A stretch of DNA of 64,000 nucleotides from Magnolia sinica. Its lineage: Eukaryota; Streptophyta; Magnoliopsida; Magnoliales; Magnoliaceae. Shown one piece after another: positions 35,455 to 47,313 of the stretch. Position 1 is the first letter of the stretch; every line of letters begins with the position of its first letter. Below the pieces are notes generated by a model. It had not been told where the DNA came from. It worked only from the letters and a program-made list of their open reading frames with translations, and searched no databases. The stretch covers positions 29,839,001 through 29,903,000 of the forward strand of contig NC_080578.1 of the NCBI RefSeq assembly GCF_029962835.1, given 5' to 3'. A program made the position numbers and the translations under genes.

Positions 35455-36969
35455 TGTTTGCATGTACCCCAAGTTCAGTGTTGTGATGTAGTAATAATCT
35501 CAGTGAGACCGAGGTCGTACACACAGGGACTGAATGTGTGTGATTTTCTGAACTACTTTAAAAATAGAATTAGTAACTAAACAAAATCTGGAATTTAAGA
35601 AGTACGTTGTTGTGAAGTGAAACTATCAAAGTAATGGAACTGGAGCATCAAGGATTTACTTGTAATCGTCTTAATGCATCCAATTATTTGATTCAATCAA
35701 TACTTCGATTAGAATCGAAGTCCTAATCTATCCATTCAGATGATTCAACAATTAAAAACATCATAAAACAGTTTTAATATAAATTAGCGGCAATTCATAT
35801 ATTAACAGTCTTATTGAATTGATTGTGAAGCTATTAAAGCATCTACCATGCTCGAAGTCAATGGTAGATCACTTAATTCTACAGATCAAACAATCACAAA
35901 CAGAGAAGAAAGCATTCAGGAAATTCCTAAGCATCTACTGTGCTTGGAATTGACAATAGATCAAAGTAAATCTAAAAGTACCTCTTTATTTAATTAAAAC
36001 TATGAAATATCCATCGTGAAGATCAAACAACTTGAATCAAAATAAGAAAGACATTAAAATAAACTACAAGCTTCATCTCTTAGCTCTACCTAAGAGATTA
36101 GCCAATCCTAAACATGATTGAACTAAAAACTCTTAATAAAAATGTAAATTACCAACTAGAAGAAGAAGATTTGAGAAGAAGATGCATCAACTACTTCTTA
36201 CACTACTCTTCTAAACCTAATTCATGCTTAAAAGAACATAGAAAACCAGATTAAATAAGCTTTGTTAGATCGACTTTGCAAACCGCCTCAAATTTATGTA
36301 CTTTGCGCACCTTCAATGAGTCTTCGATGTCATTGAAGGATCGAAGTCACGTTGGAATTGAATTTGGAAACTGCACTCCTTTCAATCTACATAAGCCTTC
36401 GATGTCATCGAGCTGGCTTCGATGTCATCACTGGAGTCTTCGATGTCATCATAAATCGTCCATAATTTTCCAATGAGTTGAGCTCAAAATTTCTGAAATT
36501 ATTGATGTCATCGAACTGGTTTCGATTACATCAAACTAATCTTCAATGTAATCGAAGGGTATTCGATGAAATCAAGAATTGATCCCATATGTCCAGCAAC
36601 AAAACTTGATTTTCTTTGAATCTTTGATGTGATCGAGCCTCCTTTAATGTCATTGAACACTTACTTCGATGTCATCGAACAGTCAAGTTCAACAGCTCCT
36701 AAATTCTGCACTTTACAATCTCGATTTCCTTCCTTCCATTGGTTTTTTTTAGACTCTTGGACTCTTAAAATCTTCATTCTTTGCCTCTAAAGGTTCATCC
36801 TTGCTTTGGTAATTCTTGAGTACTAAATTTCATGCTTTTAACATCCTTTTCACCTTAAACTCTCGGAATCACATTGCAATACAAAACATGCATAAATATA
36901 TCGATTAAACTCTATCATGTTCATAAAATCAAGATATAAGCAGGAAAAATATGCAATATTTCAAACTCA
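35455..36969 (-). mobile_element. 5' LTR of minus-strand Athila element
   Basis: A 1,515 bp LTR on plus begins TGTTTGCATGTACCCC and ends ATATTTCAAACTCA, sense strand TGAGTTTGAAATATTGC...GCAAACA. It is bounded on the left by the Asp primer site. Its sense start resembles the LTR at 37,378 ('ttgcatatt', 'ttttatgaacatgat'). A cluster of TTCGATGTCATCGA-like words (36,310-36,680) lies in the U3 part. No 3' LTR partner was found in the window. Confidence 0.8.
36310..36680. repeat. Cluster of TCGATGTCATCGA-like motifs
   Basis: About ten spaced copies of 'cttcgatgtcatcga' or close variants lie in 370 bp of U3. It is analogous in position and form to the TCGACTRGTCGA array in LTR D but with a different core. 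Confidence 0.85.
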
Positions 36970-37377
36970 ACAACCACTTCCCATTACCTTTTGTTAATAA
37001 GATTTTGAAAAGGTTAGCTGGTCATTCCTATTACTGTTTTCTTGACGGATATTCGGATTACAACCAAATATAGATAGCCCTTGAAGAGCAAGAGAAGACC
37101 ACATTTACATATCCTTTTGCCACTTTTGCATATCTAATGATGCCATTTGGACTATGTAATGCTCCTGTTACTTTTCAACAATACATGTTGAGTATTTTCT
37201 CCGACATGGTGAGGTAATTTTTAGAGGTTTTTTTGAACAATTTCTTGATTTTTGGTACATCTTTTAGTGAATGCCTTAACAATCTTAAACATGTGCTAAA
37301 AAGATGTGAAGAAAAGAGTCTTGTGTTGAATTGGGAAAAATACCATTTTATGGTTCAAAAGGAAATATCCTTGGTGT
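36970..37377 (+). pseudogene. Athila RT fragment between two opposed LTRs
   Basis: Plus-strand RT sequence of an older Athila element: HFPLPFVNKILKRLAGHS, CFLDGYSDYNQI, MMPFGLCNAPVTFQQYML and the weakened active-site block VFLNNFLIF, where VFMDDF is expected, so the catalytic aspartates are lost. It ends ...NWEKYHFMVQ. An in-frame stop follows NQI and another precedes FLEVF. Its left edge is the end of the minus-strand 5' LTR; its right edge is the start of the plus-strand LTR. Confidence 0.82.
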
Positions 37378-38823
37378 TGAGTGTCAAATGTTGCATATTT
37401 ACCCATATTTATACCTTAGTTTTATAAACATGATAATGCTTAATGAGTATATTTTATACATGTTTGTATTGCGAGGTGAGTCTGAGAGCTTGGATTGAAA
37501 AGAATGTTAAAAACATAGATTTAATGCTCAAGAATCACCAAGACAAGGGATGGATCTTAAGAGACCAAGAATGAACAATTCACATACTAAAGATCCAAGG
37601 AAACCAAGTACGAAGGATAAAAAAGATTGGAGAAGATAGCTTAATCTGCAGCAGAAAACAGGACAGTTGGTTCGACCAAAACCCAGTTTTGTCTAACTGA
37701 AATCGCACAAAATAGTCTAGCAACCAACAATGAAATTCAAGGCTAATTCGGTTCGACCGAAGGATAATTTGGTTTGACCAAAAGAAGCATTTGGTGCAAT
37801 CGAAAGTGCAGAAAAATCTTTAATAAATAATGATGAATTTCGGAGTTAATTCGATTCGACTGAGGATTAATTTGGTCAGACTAAAACTTAAGTTTGGTCT
37901 GACCAAACCCTATCTCGATGTGACCAAAATTGGGCAACTGTAAAAACAGAATCCTGTCATGATTCGAACTCGACTTTGGTCCGACTGATGCGTAACTCTG
38001 CTGCGTAAATTTCAGGCAGTTTCAAAGTCGTTCCAAGTAAGGGCTATAAATATGGGTTCCATGTGGAGTTCTAAACATGAATTAGAGTTCAAAGAGCAGA
38101 GCCAAAGGATAGAGCAGCCTCCTAAGAGTTTTTTTTTTCTCTTCCTTAGTTTATTTTCATGTTTTATTTAAGAGATTTGGTTTTAATCATGTCGATAGTT
38201 AACTAAACCTCTTAGTTAGAGCTAAGAGGTGAAGCTTATAGCATGTTCGAATGTTCATTTTTCTTTTCTTCTTATTTATGTTGAACTTCATTGATTTTTA
38301 GTTTGAATTTAAGGAATATTTTTAGTTTTCTATTGTTTATTGTGACTTAAATTACAATAGATGTTGCAATAGCTTTGAATATCTTCTTTTTCATTCTGAG
38401 ATTGTGAGATTGGTAAATCCTGTTGTTCAACATCGTCTCGTGGGCATGATAGGATGACGGAATCCCTTCCAATCATCACATTACTTCTTCATGGGTGAAC
38501 TAATTCAATGCAAAGTTTAGATTCTACTATAATTATTTTATCTTCCAGCTGGATAGAATAGGACTTTGATTCTAGTTATGTTTATTGAATTAAGCAAGGT
38601 AGCATCTCGATAGCTACATGTGGATCCTTGGCACTCTAGTTTCCTTTTGATTGTTGATACTGATTCACAATTACTTCTTTTATTCCAAAATTTAGATTAG
38701 TTTCTGATTCTAGTTCTGCTTCTAGTTATTTTTAGCATGTGTACAAGTTTAATTGCTGTGGATTCGACCTCGATCTCACCGAGTTATGATTATATCGTGA
38801 CCCTGCACTTGGGGTTATTAACA
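37378..38823 (+). mobile_element. 5' LTR of plus-strand Athila element
   Basis: A 1,446 bp LTR starts TGAGTGTCAAATGTTGC, ends GGTTATTAACA, and is followed by a decayed Asp-type primer site. The U3 part has many 'ggttcgaccgaa'-like words (37,670-37,990). 'gggctataaatatggg' (about 38,040) is a good TATA candidate, and 'gctaagaggtgaagctt' follows. The end block 'tggattcgacctcgatctca' is shared with the LTR remnants at 4,560 and, inverted, 35,490. Confidence 0.8.
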
Positions 38824-38829
38824 AGTTTT

Positions 38830-38848
38830 CAGCGTCGTTGCTAGGGAA
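38830..38848 (+). other. Decayed Asp-type primer-binding site
   Basis: CAGCGTCGTTGCTAGGGAA resembles TGGCGCCGTTGCCGGGGA with four to five changes and sits 6 bp after the LTR end. Confidence 0.65.
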
Positions 38849-39089
38849 TGATGCAAACAGTTGTGTTTTCTGAGATTAATTAGTATTGAAATTATTTTAG
38901 GATTAGGGTTAAGTTTTTTTTTTTTTTTTTAGGTTAGGATTTTCTGTAATTATCTTTAGGAACTAACACTGTTTTATGTTTTATAGGATCCTAATATAGC
39001 GACTCTTATCTAGTAACTTCGTTCCAATTCTCTCTTAGTTTTAGATCTCTTATTTGAGGTAGTTTTCTTTTTTCTAATTATTAATTATT

Positions 39090-39815
39090 TAGAATTTGAG
39101 GGTGGCGAGTATTTCATGCCCAAGTGGGTTCGTGATAACACTCTTTATCTCTTGAGTGAAGGAGGATTAGTTGAAGGGTTACCTATCCATCATCGGATTA
39201 GACACCACTTAAGATCATCTGAGTCAGTAGAAGTGATGGCTGCATATTAACCTCAACACCCAGTTGAGGAGGCTTAGGATGAGAATGAGGTGCATCATGC
39301 ACCTTGCCTAGTACTCTACGAGATTATTTACAACCAGCAGGGGTGAGCACACCTTCCTGCATAATTTTTCCAAATAATGCAGGAAATATGGATATTAAGC
39401 CAGGAGTGATCCAACTCCTTTCGAAGTTCTATGAACTTGAATCTGAGAATCCATACCTACATATGAAAGAGTTTGATGACATAATAACCACTCTACACTT
39501 CCTTAACGTGTTTGAGGACACGATCAGGCTAAAACTCTTTCCCTTCTTCTTAAAAGAGAAAGCTAAGACATGGCTGCACTCACTACGTCCATGATCCATT
39601 GGCGTATGAAACAACATTGTAAGGGAGTTCATAAAAAAATTCTTCCCATACCATAAGATGAACACTATAAGGAAGTCAATCATGAACTTCGCCCAAAAGG
39701 AAGATGAGACCTTCTTCTAATTTAGGAACGTTTCATGGATCTTGTTAGTTTATGCCCACTACGTGGATTTGAAATGTAGAGCATAACAAACTTCTTCTAC
39801 AATGGACTGACATCT
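39090..39815 (+). pseudogene. Athila gag, N-terminal part (interrupted)
   Basis: Plus strand. A leader frame has MPKWVRDNTLYLLSEGG (39,117-39,170), then gag proper with GVIQLLSKFYELESENPYLH (39,395-39,470), IRLKLFPFFLKEKAKTWLHS (39,523-39,590) and FIKKFFPYHKMNTIRKSIMN (39,630-39,690). Stops occur after LRP at 39,594 and after ETFF at 39,718. The reading reaches 'ttctacaatggactgacatct' and is cut at 39,815 by the family B complex; the next codons resume at 50,029. Confidence 0.82.
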
Positions 39816-40159
39816 TGTCATGCCCTAAACTCGAAAACTAGGCTCACAAAATTTTTGATCGCCGAATCCGGTGCCAATAGCCTCTGTAATACCCCATTCT
39901 CAACTCCCAACACCCATACACTAGATTCTGATCCTAGGATCCTACAAGGAGGATTTAAAAAAAAAATTGTAAAGGAGCATAACCACAAGTGTACCCAAAT
40001 CACAAGAGCAACATCATCATCACATATCCACTAATATAAATAGTTGATTATAATGTTGAACGACAATACATGAATATAATAAAATCTCCACAAAGCTCAG
40101 CCACATGCTCCTACCTTAGTGCTACTATGACCTAACGTCACCTGCACGCAACAATCGTG

Positions 40160-40179
40160 CATAAGCTTATAGAAAGCTT
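40160..40179 (-). promoter_or_regulatory. Conserved TATA-like block in LTR B4
   Basis: CATAAGCTTATAGAAAGCTT is the exact reverse complement of the block in B2 and B3, about 345-365 bp from the U5 end. Confidence 0.55.
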
Positions 40180-41689
40180 AGAGGGTGGTATAAGAGTGTG
40201 TGCACTGCATGTGCCAAGCATATGAATATCAGAGTAAGCAAAAATACTAGCAGGTCTATAAATATCATCAGACTTATCCAGACTAAGCGATGCAAAGACA
40301 TAATAAGGCAGTGTCATATATGAGGAAACAATGCAATATGCAAACCCTGACAAGTCCATGAATACCGTCAACCGTATCTAAGTCATGTAATGCAGAAACA
40401 TAGTAAATTAAATGCCATAAGGGTGCAATGCAATATGCAAATGCGAAGGAAATAATAAAGTTAGAGTGTGTAATCGGGATGATAGTACGTGGTATCGCAA
40501 GCTGTGGGGTTCATCAAAAGGAACTTTTATCCAAATCAGTCCCATACCTAAATTTGGATAGCCAAACTCAATGTGGTAAACTCCTGATCTCAAGTTGGTC
40601 GTGTACCCAACTGAAATTATGGCCATTGTGAAGGTGCACGTAATGATCTAGTTGGGCACCATCAGTCTAAGTGGATAGTGAATGAATTAATGAGTAAAAT
40701 ACTAAGTACGCAATTCCTGCTTAATAAGTCCACATATCAGTACCGTACTTCTCTAGGATCATCACCGGGTTCTAGTACACTCTACGCCACCTGCCGCCCC
40801 ATCAAGCGTACAACTGAGTAAGCGGAAGAGACCTCACTATCTGCTTACTAATATCGGTCCGGCTCGTCGATAGCAGACCCATTTATGAGCTGATCAGACT
40901 CAGTCTAACATTGCCTACTCCCTCAGGCGAGTAAGGCCACATCCCTTCTAACCTACCACGACACAGTGAGAGACGCAGTCTATTAGTATACGGCCCTCAC
41001 GTGCTCATGTACCCACTCGGTCTCGACATTTAAGTCATCCTCTGGTACCATCGGGTTTAGGAATTTTCACCCAGGGACATTTATAACGCCCCAATGCTAA
41101 TAACATTTTCAGTATCCAATCCAGTCATCCACGATATGCTTGTGGAGGCTATGGCCCTAATGTTGCTTAGGCGTACAGAAATCATATCACACAAATGCGA
41201 GATGCATGAATCATACTATTCAGTCATGCAGCAATCCTACATGTACCGCGCTCTCATGTGGACAACTCTTATAAGGGAGTCCCATAATAATCCGCCCAAT
41301 GACATGTGCTATGATCAATCACTTCTCATATCAAGCATACATATGATGCGCATAGGCATGGATCGTGAAGCTATACTAAGCATGTTATATGATGATGATG
41401 TACTTTCTTTATATTAAGGATAGGTTTAGACGGCCTACTCATATCAAGAATGGGCTAAACGATCATGGGGACCCAACGGTTTGGGTTAGCCCACTAAGGG
41501 GAGGTGAGAATGGGCCTAACAATGGGCCTTAAGGAGAATTACAATGTGGACATCTAACCATCATTGCTCTTACAATGTGGACATCAAACCATCATTTATC
41601 CCAAGGCATGACCCATCATAAACATCATTACATACATCATGGTGGAATCACATATCACATCGATCCTCATACACATCGCTTCGGGCCTC

Positions 41690-41960
41690 ACTCATGGACC
41701 TCACATGTATCACATTGGGCCTCATATACATCACATTAGGCCACATCCCATGGGCCTCAAATATATCACAATGGGCCACGTCCCATGGGCCTCAAATACA
41801 TCACAATGGGCCACAACACATGGGCCTCAAACACATCACAATGGGCCTTATATCTGGCCTCAAATACATCATAATGGCCTACGTCCTATGGGCCTCAAAT
41901 ACATCACAATGAGCTATGACCCATGGGCCTCAAACACATCTCAATGGGCCTCTATACATC
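41690..41960. repeat. GGCCCA minisatellite in LTR B4
   Basis: About eight imperfect tandem units of 37-38 bp contain 'catgggcctcaaatacatc' and 'acaatgggcca'. The long frames predicted across it (H/G/P/W-rich) are translations of the repeat, not genes. Confidence 0.9.
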
Positions 41961-42803
41961 AAGTGGGACCCATCGCCCTAGTTGGACTATCTACACCATC
42001 CATCTATTTTTAAAGATCATTTAGAGCATTACCTTAAAAAAATGAATCATATTGAAAGATCATTTGGACCATAACATAAATAACAGTGGAGATAATGATT
42101 TTCACTCTTAAACAAATCACAGGGCCCATTATAACGTTTATTTTTCATCTAATTTGATCATAAGGTCACAAAGACCTAGATTAAGAGGAAAAACAAATTC
42201 CATATTGATCTAGAACTTTTGTGACCCCAAACGGGTTCAATGATAGACATCCAATCCTCCATTATTTTTATAGTGTGGTCCACTTGATAGACGGTGGGGA
42301 TATAAAACATATACATCAGCGGTGGGTCCCACCGTCCAACCATCTAGACTATGTGGATAAGACCCATATGCCAAGTTGGCCCCACATGAAGCACTATCCA
42401 TGAATGGACGATGTGGAAACAGAATCCATACATCATCGTGTGTCCCATGTCCAGTTGGACGGATGGACCAAATATACAATATATACATAAGGTGGGTCCC
42501 ACCGTCCAGAGTGTTGGACGGTGTGGATCAGGCCCACACATCGTGGTAGCCCGCTCAGCACCATCCAGATCTGGATGGTGCATATATAAAATATATAAAT
42601 CAAGGAAGGACCCCACCCCAAACATGCAGCATGTGTGGGTGGGCCCCACTGTCTTGAAAAGGATGGACGACTTGGATCTAACACACATTTCATGATGGGG
42701 CCCATAAAATTCGCTGACATCAATACAATAGCTATATAGCTGCTATAGGTACACCAGCCAATCCCCTTCCTTAGCAGGTGGGTCCTACGCGGGGCCCACC
42801 ATG

Positions 42804-42805
<2 letters not shown>

Positions 42806-42853
<48 letters not shown>
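42806..42853. repeat. (TA)n microsatellite
   Basis: A perfect TA run of about 48 bp next to 'ggggcccaccatgc'. It yields the poly-IY frames seen on both strands. Confidence 0.95.
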
Positions 42854-42857
<4 letters not shown>

Positions 42858-44190
42858 ACTGCTACTGGACAGAAGCCCGTCCAGCAAACATGGTCTGTCC
42901 AGCCCATTTCTTGGACGGTTGGGGCTAGACGGTAGAGATAGAACCCACACTTCACAGTGGGGTCCACACAGGTGGACGTCATGAATAAAATGCATACTTC
43001 ATGGTGGGGTCCATCCGGGTGGGTGACACAGCCTCTTCATCACCAAAAATGAAAGAGAGGGAGAGAGAGAGAGAAAGGGACGGTGCAGTGGAGGTACCCC
43101 GCCACTATGGGCTCCTCTTTGTTACAACACACATCAAAATGGGTCCCATCATAAGTGGGCCTTACATCAAAATAAAGATCTAATGCTATGAACACCCACC
43201 GATTTCGCTCATTCTTTGCTCCTTGGAATGCTAAGCTCCTAAGCTCTCTCTTTGATGGAGGTTGATGAAGTATAGATGGCTAGGATAGGAGATTGGGTGG
43301 TAAGGAGTGGGCCACACTTGGCTCTCTTTGGAAAGAGCTTGGATGATTACTCTCTCTTGGTTTGCTTGGGAAAATGGATTGAGAAAGAGAGAGGAGATGG
43401 TGTTGTAAGAGAGATGGGATAGGAGGAATGGATGTTGTAAGAAGAATGACATGGACGGCATGGGCTTGGTTGAATTTTTGATGAGAGAAGGATGGGTGGA
43501 GAGAGAGAGTTGAATTTAGGTAAGGCTTGTGTAAGAGAGGGATGGGTTGTGTACTTGACTTGCGATTGATTGATTGATGTGAAAGGTGGTAGAGATTCCA
43601 ACGCGCGGCATTTTCTTAGAAATAAACGTGTGCCCACAACTCCTAGCTTGTATATCACATCAGCGTGCGAGACATGGTGTTGGAACTGCGGTGATGACAC
43701 AGTCGCTAGGGTACAAGTTTCGAGTCGAGCCGATTTGGGTTGATAGGGTGCGACTTAGGGTCACGTGCAAATGCTATTTACGCATCGCAGGTCACCGAAA
43801 TTCGACCGGGAGGACCAAGGGATCCTAAGGAATGGTACTGTCACGCCCCAAACCCAAAAATCAGATTCATAGGAATCCCGATCTCCGAATCAGTGTTGAT
43901 AGCCTCTGTAGTACCCCATTCTCGGCTCCCAACGCCCATATGCCAGGTTCCGATCCTGGGATCCTACAAGGAGGATTTTCCAACATACATTTATCCCGTA
44001 AGAAGCATAACCACAAGTTTACCTAAATCACAAAAGCAACATCATCATCACATATCCACTAATATAAACTTTGAATACAATGCTGAAAGGAAAATACATA
44101 TATCAAAATAAAATCAAAGCTCCGGAAGACAGCTACATGCTCGAAGCTCAACGCAGCTACGACCAACGCCCCCTGCATGCATCTATCGTG

Positions 44191-44210
44191 CATAAGCTTA
44201 TAGAAAGCTT
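44191..44210 (-). promoter_or_regulatory. Conserved TATA-like block in LTR B5
   Basis: CATAAGCTTATAGAAAGCTT is identical to the copy in B4. Confidence 0.55.
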
Positions 44211-45379
44211 AGAGGGTGGTGAAAGTGTGTGTGTAAGATAAGTGTCAAGCACACAAATGCAACGTCATAATCATACAATGTCAGAAATACAAGCGAGATG
44301 ATGAATCATACGGTATCAATGTAAGCAGAAATACTGACAAGTCCATGAGTCATACAATATCAGAGTATATAATACAAATTAGTTATGCAAATGAGTAACC
44401 ATAAAGAGTCAAGTATCAGATAACGAGGATACAATGCAATATGTGGTGTGAATGGCCATGCAGGAGTGTGAAGTCGGGATGATGGTATGTAGTATCGCAA
44501 GCTATGGGGTCCACCAAAAGGGACTTCTATCCAAACCAGTCTCATACCTAAATTTGGATAGTCAGATTCAATGTGGTAAACTCCTGATCTTAGGTTAGTC
44601 GCACGCTCAACCAAAATCCTGACAATTACGAAGTTACACGTAATAAATAGTTGCACACCACTAGCCCGAGTGGATAGTGAATGAATGAATGAATGAGTAT
44701 GCAACTCCTGCTCCACAAATCAATACCGTACATTTCTGGGATCATCACCGGGGTCTAGTACACTTTATATGCAATTGCCGCCCACTGGACGAGCAACCAT
44801 GCAAGTGAAAGAGACCTCACTATCCACCTAGCTAGTAGTAAGCCAATATTTACCTGGCACGTCGATAGCGGACCGAATCATGCCTTAGTTAAACTTAGCC
44901 TAGCTATGCCCGCTACCCTCGAGCGGGTAAGGCCACACCCCCTCCCAACCAGCCACAACACAGTGAGAGACGCGGCCTACTAGTATACGGCCCTCATGCA
45001 CACATATATATCCACTCGGTGTAGACGTTGGGGTGTCTCCTGGCCTCGGAGGTTTAGAGATTTTCGCCCAGTGCCATCTATGCAACCCGTTGCTAATAAC
45101 AGATTTTCAGTTTCCCATCTGGCCATCCACGATATTCCTGTAGAGGCTATGGCCCTGATGTCGATAGGGCATACAGTAATCATAACACACAATACAAGAT
45201 GCATGAGTCATACTATCTAGTCATGCATCAATCCTGCACATACCGTGCGCTCATGTGAGATAACCTCTGCCTATCAGGGAGTCTCATAACAACCTGCCCA
45301 ATGAAATTTGCAATGGTCAACCACATCTCATAACAAACATGTAGATGATGCATATGGGCATGTACATGATGTTATGCTG

Positions 45380-45790
45380 TCACATACTCATAATTGGTAT
45401 TGACAATCGGCACTGATAATCGGCATTGATAATCGACCTCGACAATCAGCCTATACAATTGGCTTGATAATCGGCCTCGACAATTGGTCTCGGCAATCGG
45501 AATCGGCCTCGACAATCAAAATCAGCCTCAATATTCAGAATCAGCCTCAATAATCAGAATCAGTAATCTCAACAATCAAAATTGGCCTTGATAATCGGAA
45601 TCAGCCTCTACAATTGGAATCGGCCTTAACAATCAGCTTTGACAATCGAAATTGGCTTCGACAATCAGAATTGGTCTTGATATTCAGAATTAGCCTCGAC
45701 AATCAAAGTCGACCTCGATAATCGGAATCGGCCTCGACAATCGGAATCGGCCTCAATAATCAGAATCGAAATCGGTAATTAACCTAACAA
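45380..45790. repeat. 'aatcggcctcgac' minisatellite
   Basis: About 410 bp is built from variable 12-26 bp units of the type 'gacaatcggaatcggcctc'. It is expanded only in B5. A short related patch ('gccgattattgattacgact') in B3 near 29,590 may represent the unexpanded seed. Confidence 0.85.
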
Positions 45791-45899
45791 AGGGCCTAAG
45801 GGAAGGTCATAATATAGACATTTAACCATCATTGCCCATCAATGTGGACATTTAACTAACATTACTCCTAAGGAATGGCCTTCATAGGGCCAAACATGT

Positions 45900-46700
45900 A
45901 GTGGGCTCATGGCCTCACACAAGGGCCTAATGCACATCACTATGGGCCTCACTCATGGGCCACATATACATCACAATGGGCCTTGGCACATGGGCCATAA
46001 TACGTATCACATGGGCCACATCACATGGGCCTATATACATCATAATGGACAGTATCAATGGGCCGCACCAATGAGCCTCATATACATCAAGTGGGCCATA
46101 TCAATGGGCCGCACAATGGGCCTCATATACATTAAATGGGCCACAAAACATGGGCCTAATACACATCATGATGGGCCTAATATGCATCATATAGTCCTAA
46201 TACACGTCATGGTTAGCCTCAAATACAACAGGTGGTCCGCATCAATGGGCCGCACCAATGGACCTCATATACACAATAGGTGGGCCCTGCTCATGGGCCT
46301 CAAATACATAACATGTGGGCGTTACACATGGGTCTTGTATGCATCAAATGGGCCACGTATCTGGGTCTCTAATACATCAAATGGGCCATGTGTCATGGGC
46401 CTAATACACATCACAATGGGCCGCACGATAAGGGCCTAATGCACATCACAATGGGCCTTGCTTATAGACCACAAATACATCACAATGGACCATGCCCATA
46501 AGCCTCGAATACATCACAATGGGCCTTACCCATGGGCCTCAGATTCAAGCAAGTGGGCCCCATCATATGGGCCTTAAGTACAAGGCAGGTGGGCCCTATC
46601 ACATGGGCCTCAAAATACAAGGCAAGTGGGCCCTATCACATGGGCCTCAAATATACATCATGATGGGCCTCATAGATGGGCCGCACAAATGGGCCTCAAG
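45900..46700. repeat. GGCCCA minisatellite in LTR B5
   Basis: About 800 bp of imperfect units combine 'aatgggcc', 'catgggcct' and 'atacatca'. This is the longest such array in the window, with several dozen GGCC-centred copies. Confidence 0.9.
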
Positions 46701-47244
46701 TGGACTTGGACCACACCAAAAATCATTTCAATGTTTACAGGTGTAACATGTGTATCGCTGTACACTATCATTCCATGGGGCACATGGCCCACTATTGATG
46801 ATCACCACCATCCAAACATTATCTATGTAAATCAACACCATCCAAACATTGTCCAGTACCGTCTAGCACAATCTGGATGGTGTGGATGAAATAAATACAT
46901 CGTGGTGGTCCCATCTGGTAAAACAGGTGGATGGCTTGGGAAAAACACATATATCAGGGTGGTCCCCACCCCCACACATGTAGGGTGGGTCCCACAGAAC
47001 TTGTTGCCGTCTAGATAGCAGTAAAGGCTACTAGGCTAGCCATCAAATGGGTGGCTTGGATATGAAACATACCTCAAGGTGGGTACCCACCGTCCAGACC
47101 TGCTGGACGGTGCAGGTAAGACCCATACATTAAGGTGACCCCCACAACATATGCTGACATCAACACATCAGCTAGGTTGCTGGTGTGAGGTACACTAGCC
47201 AATCTGTTCCATATTAGGTGGGTCCCACGTGGGGCCCACCACAT

Positions 47245-47264
47245 ATAATATATATATATATATA

Positions 47265-47312
<48 letters not shown>
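47245..47312. repeat. (TA)n then (TTA)n microsatellite
   Basis: A short TA run is followed by about 16 ATT/TTA units, at the same LTR position as the TA run of B4. It gives the poly-N and poly-I frames. Confidence 0.95.

Positions 47313-47313
<1 letters not shown>

Larger units (their letters stand above)
39816..43838 (-). repeat. Family B LTR, truncated copy B4
   Basis: On plus it begins TGTCATGCCCTAAACTC and runs in parallel with B1 to 'ctaaggaatggtac', where the next LTR begins. About 25-45 bp of the U3 tip (ending CTTACA) is missing. Contains the TATA-like block at 40,160-40,179, a GGCCCA minisatellite (41,690-41,960) and a TA microsatellite (42,806-42,853). Confidence 0.85.

Noticed and set aside
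41639..42013. Long open frame rich in H, G, P, W (also 45,909-46,439, 46,492-46,746, 28,350-28,678 and 62,350-62,660)
   Set aside because: These are translations of the GGCCCA minisatellites; a repeat unit with no stops reads open in several frames. No domain or start context.
43231..43700. Minus-strand S/P/L-rich frames near LTR B4 end (also 3,930-4,389, 26,210-26,668, 48,229-48,478 and 60,251-60,706)
   Set aside because: They recur at the same place in family B LTRs as the (TC/GA)-rich U3 segment; none has a domain or conserved reading frame between copies.
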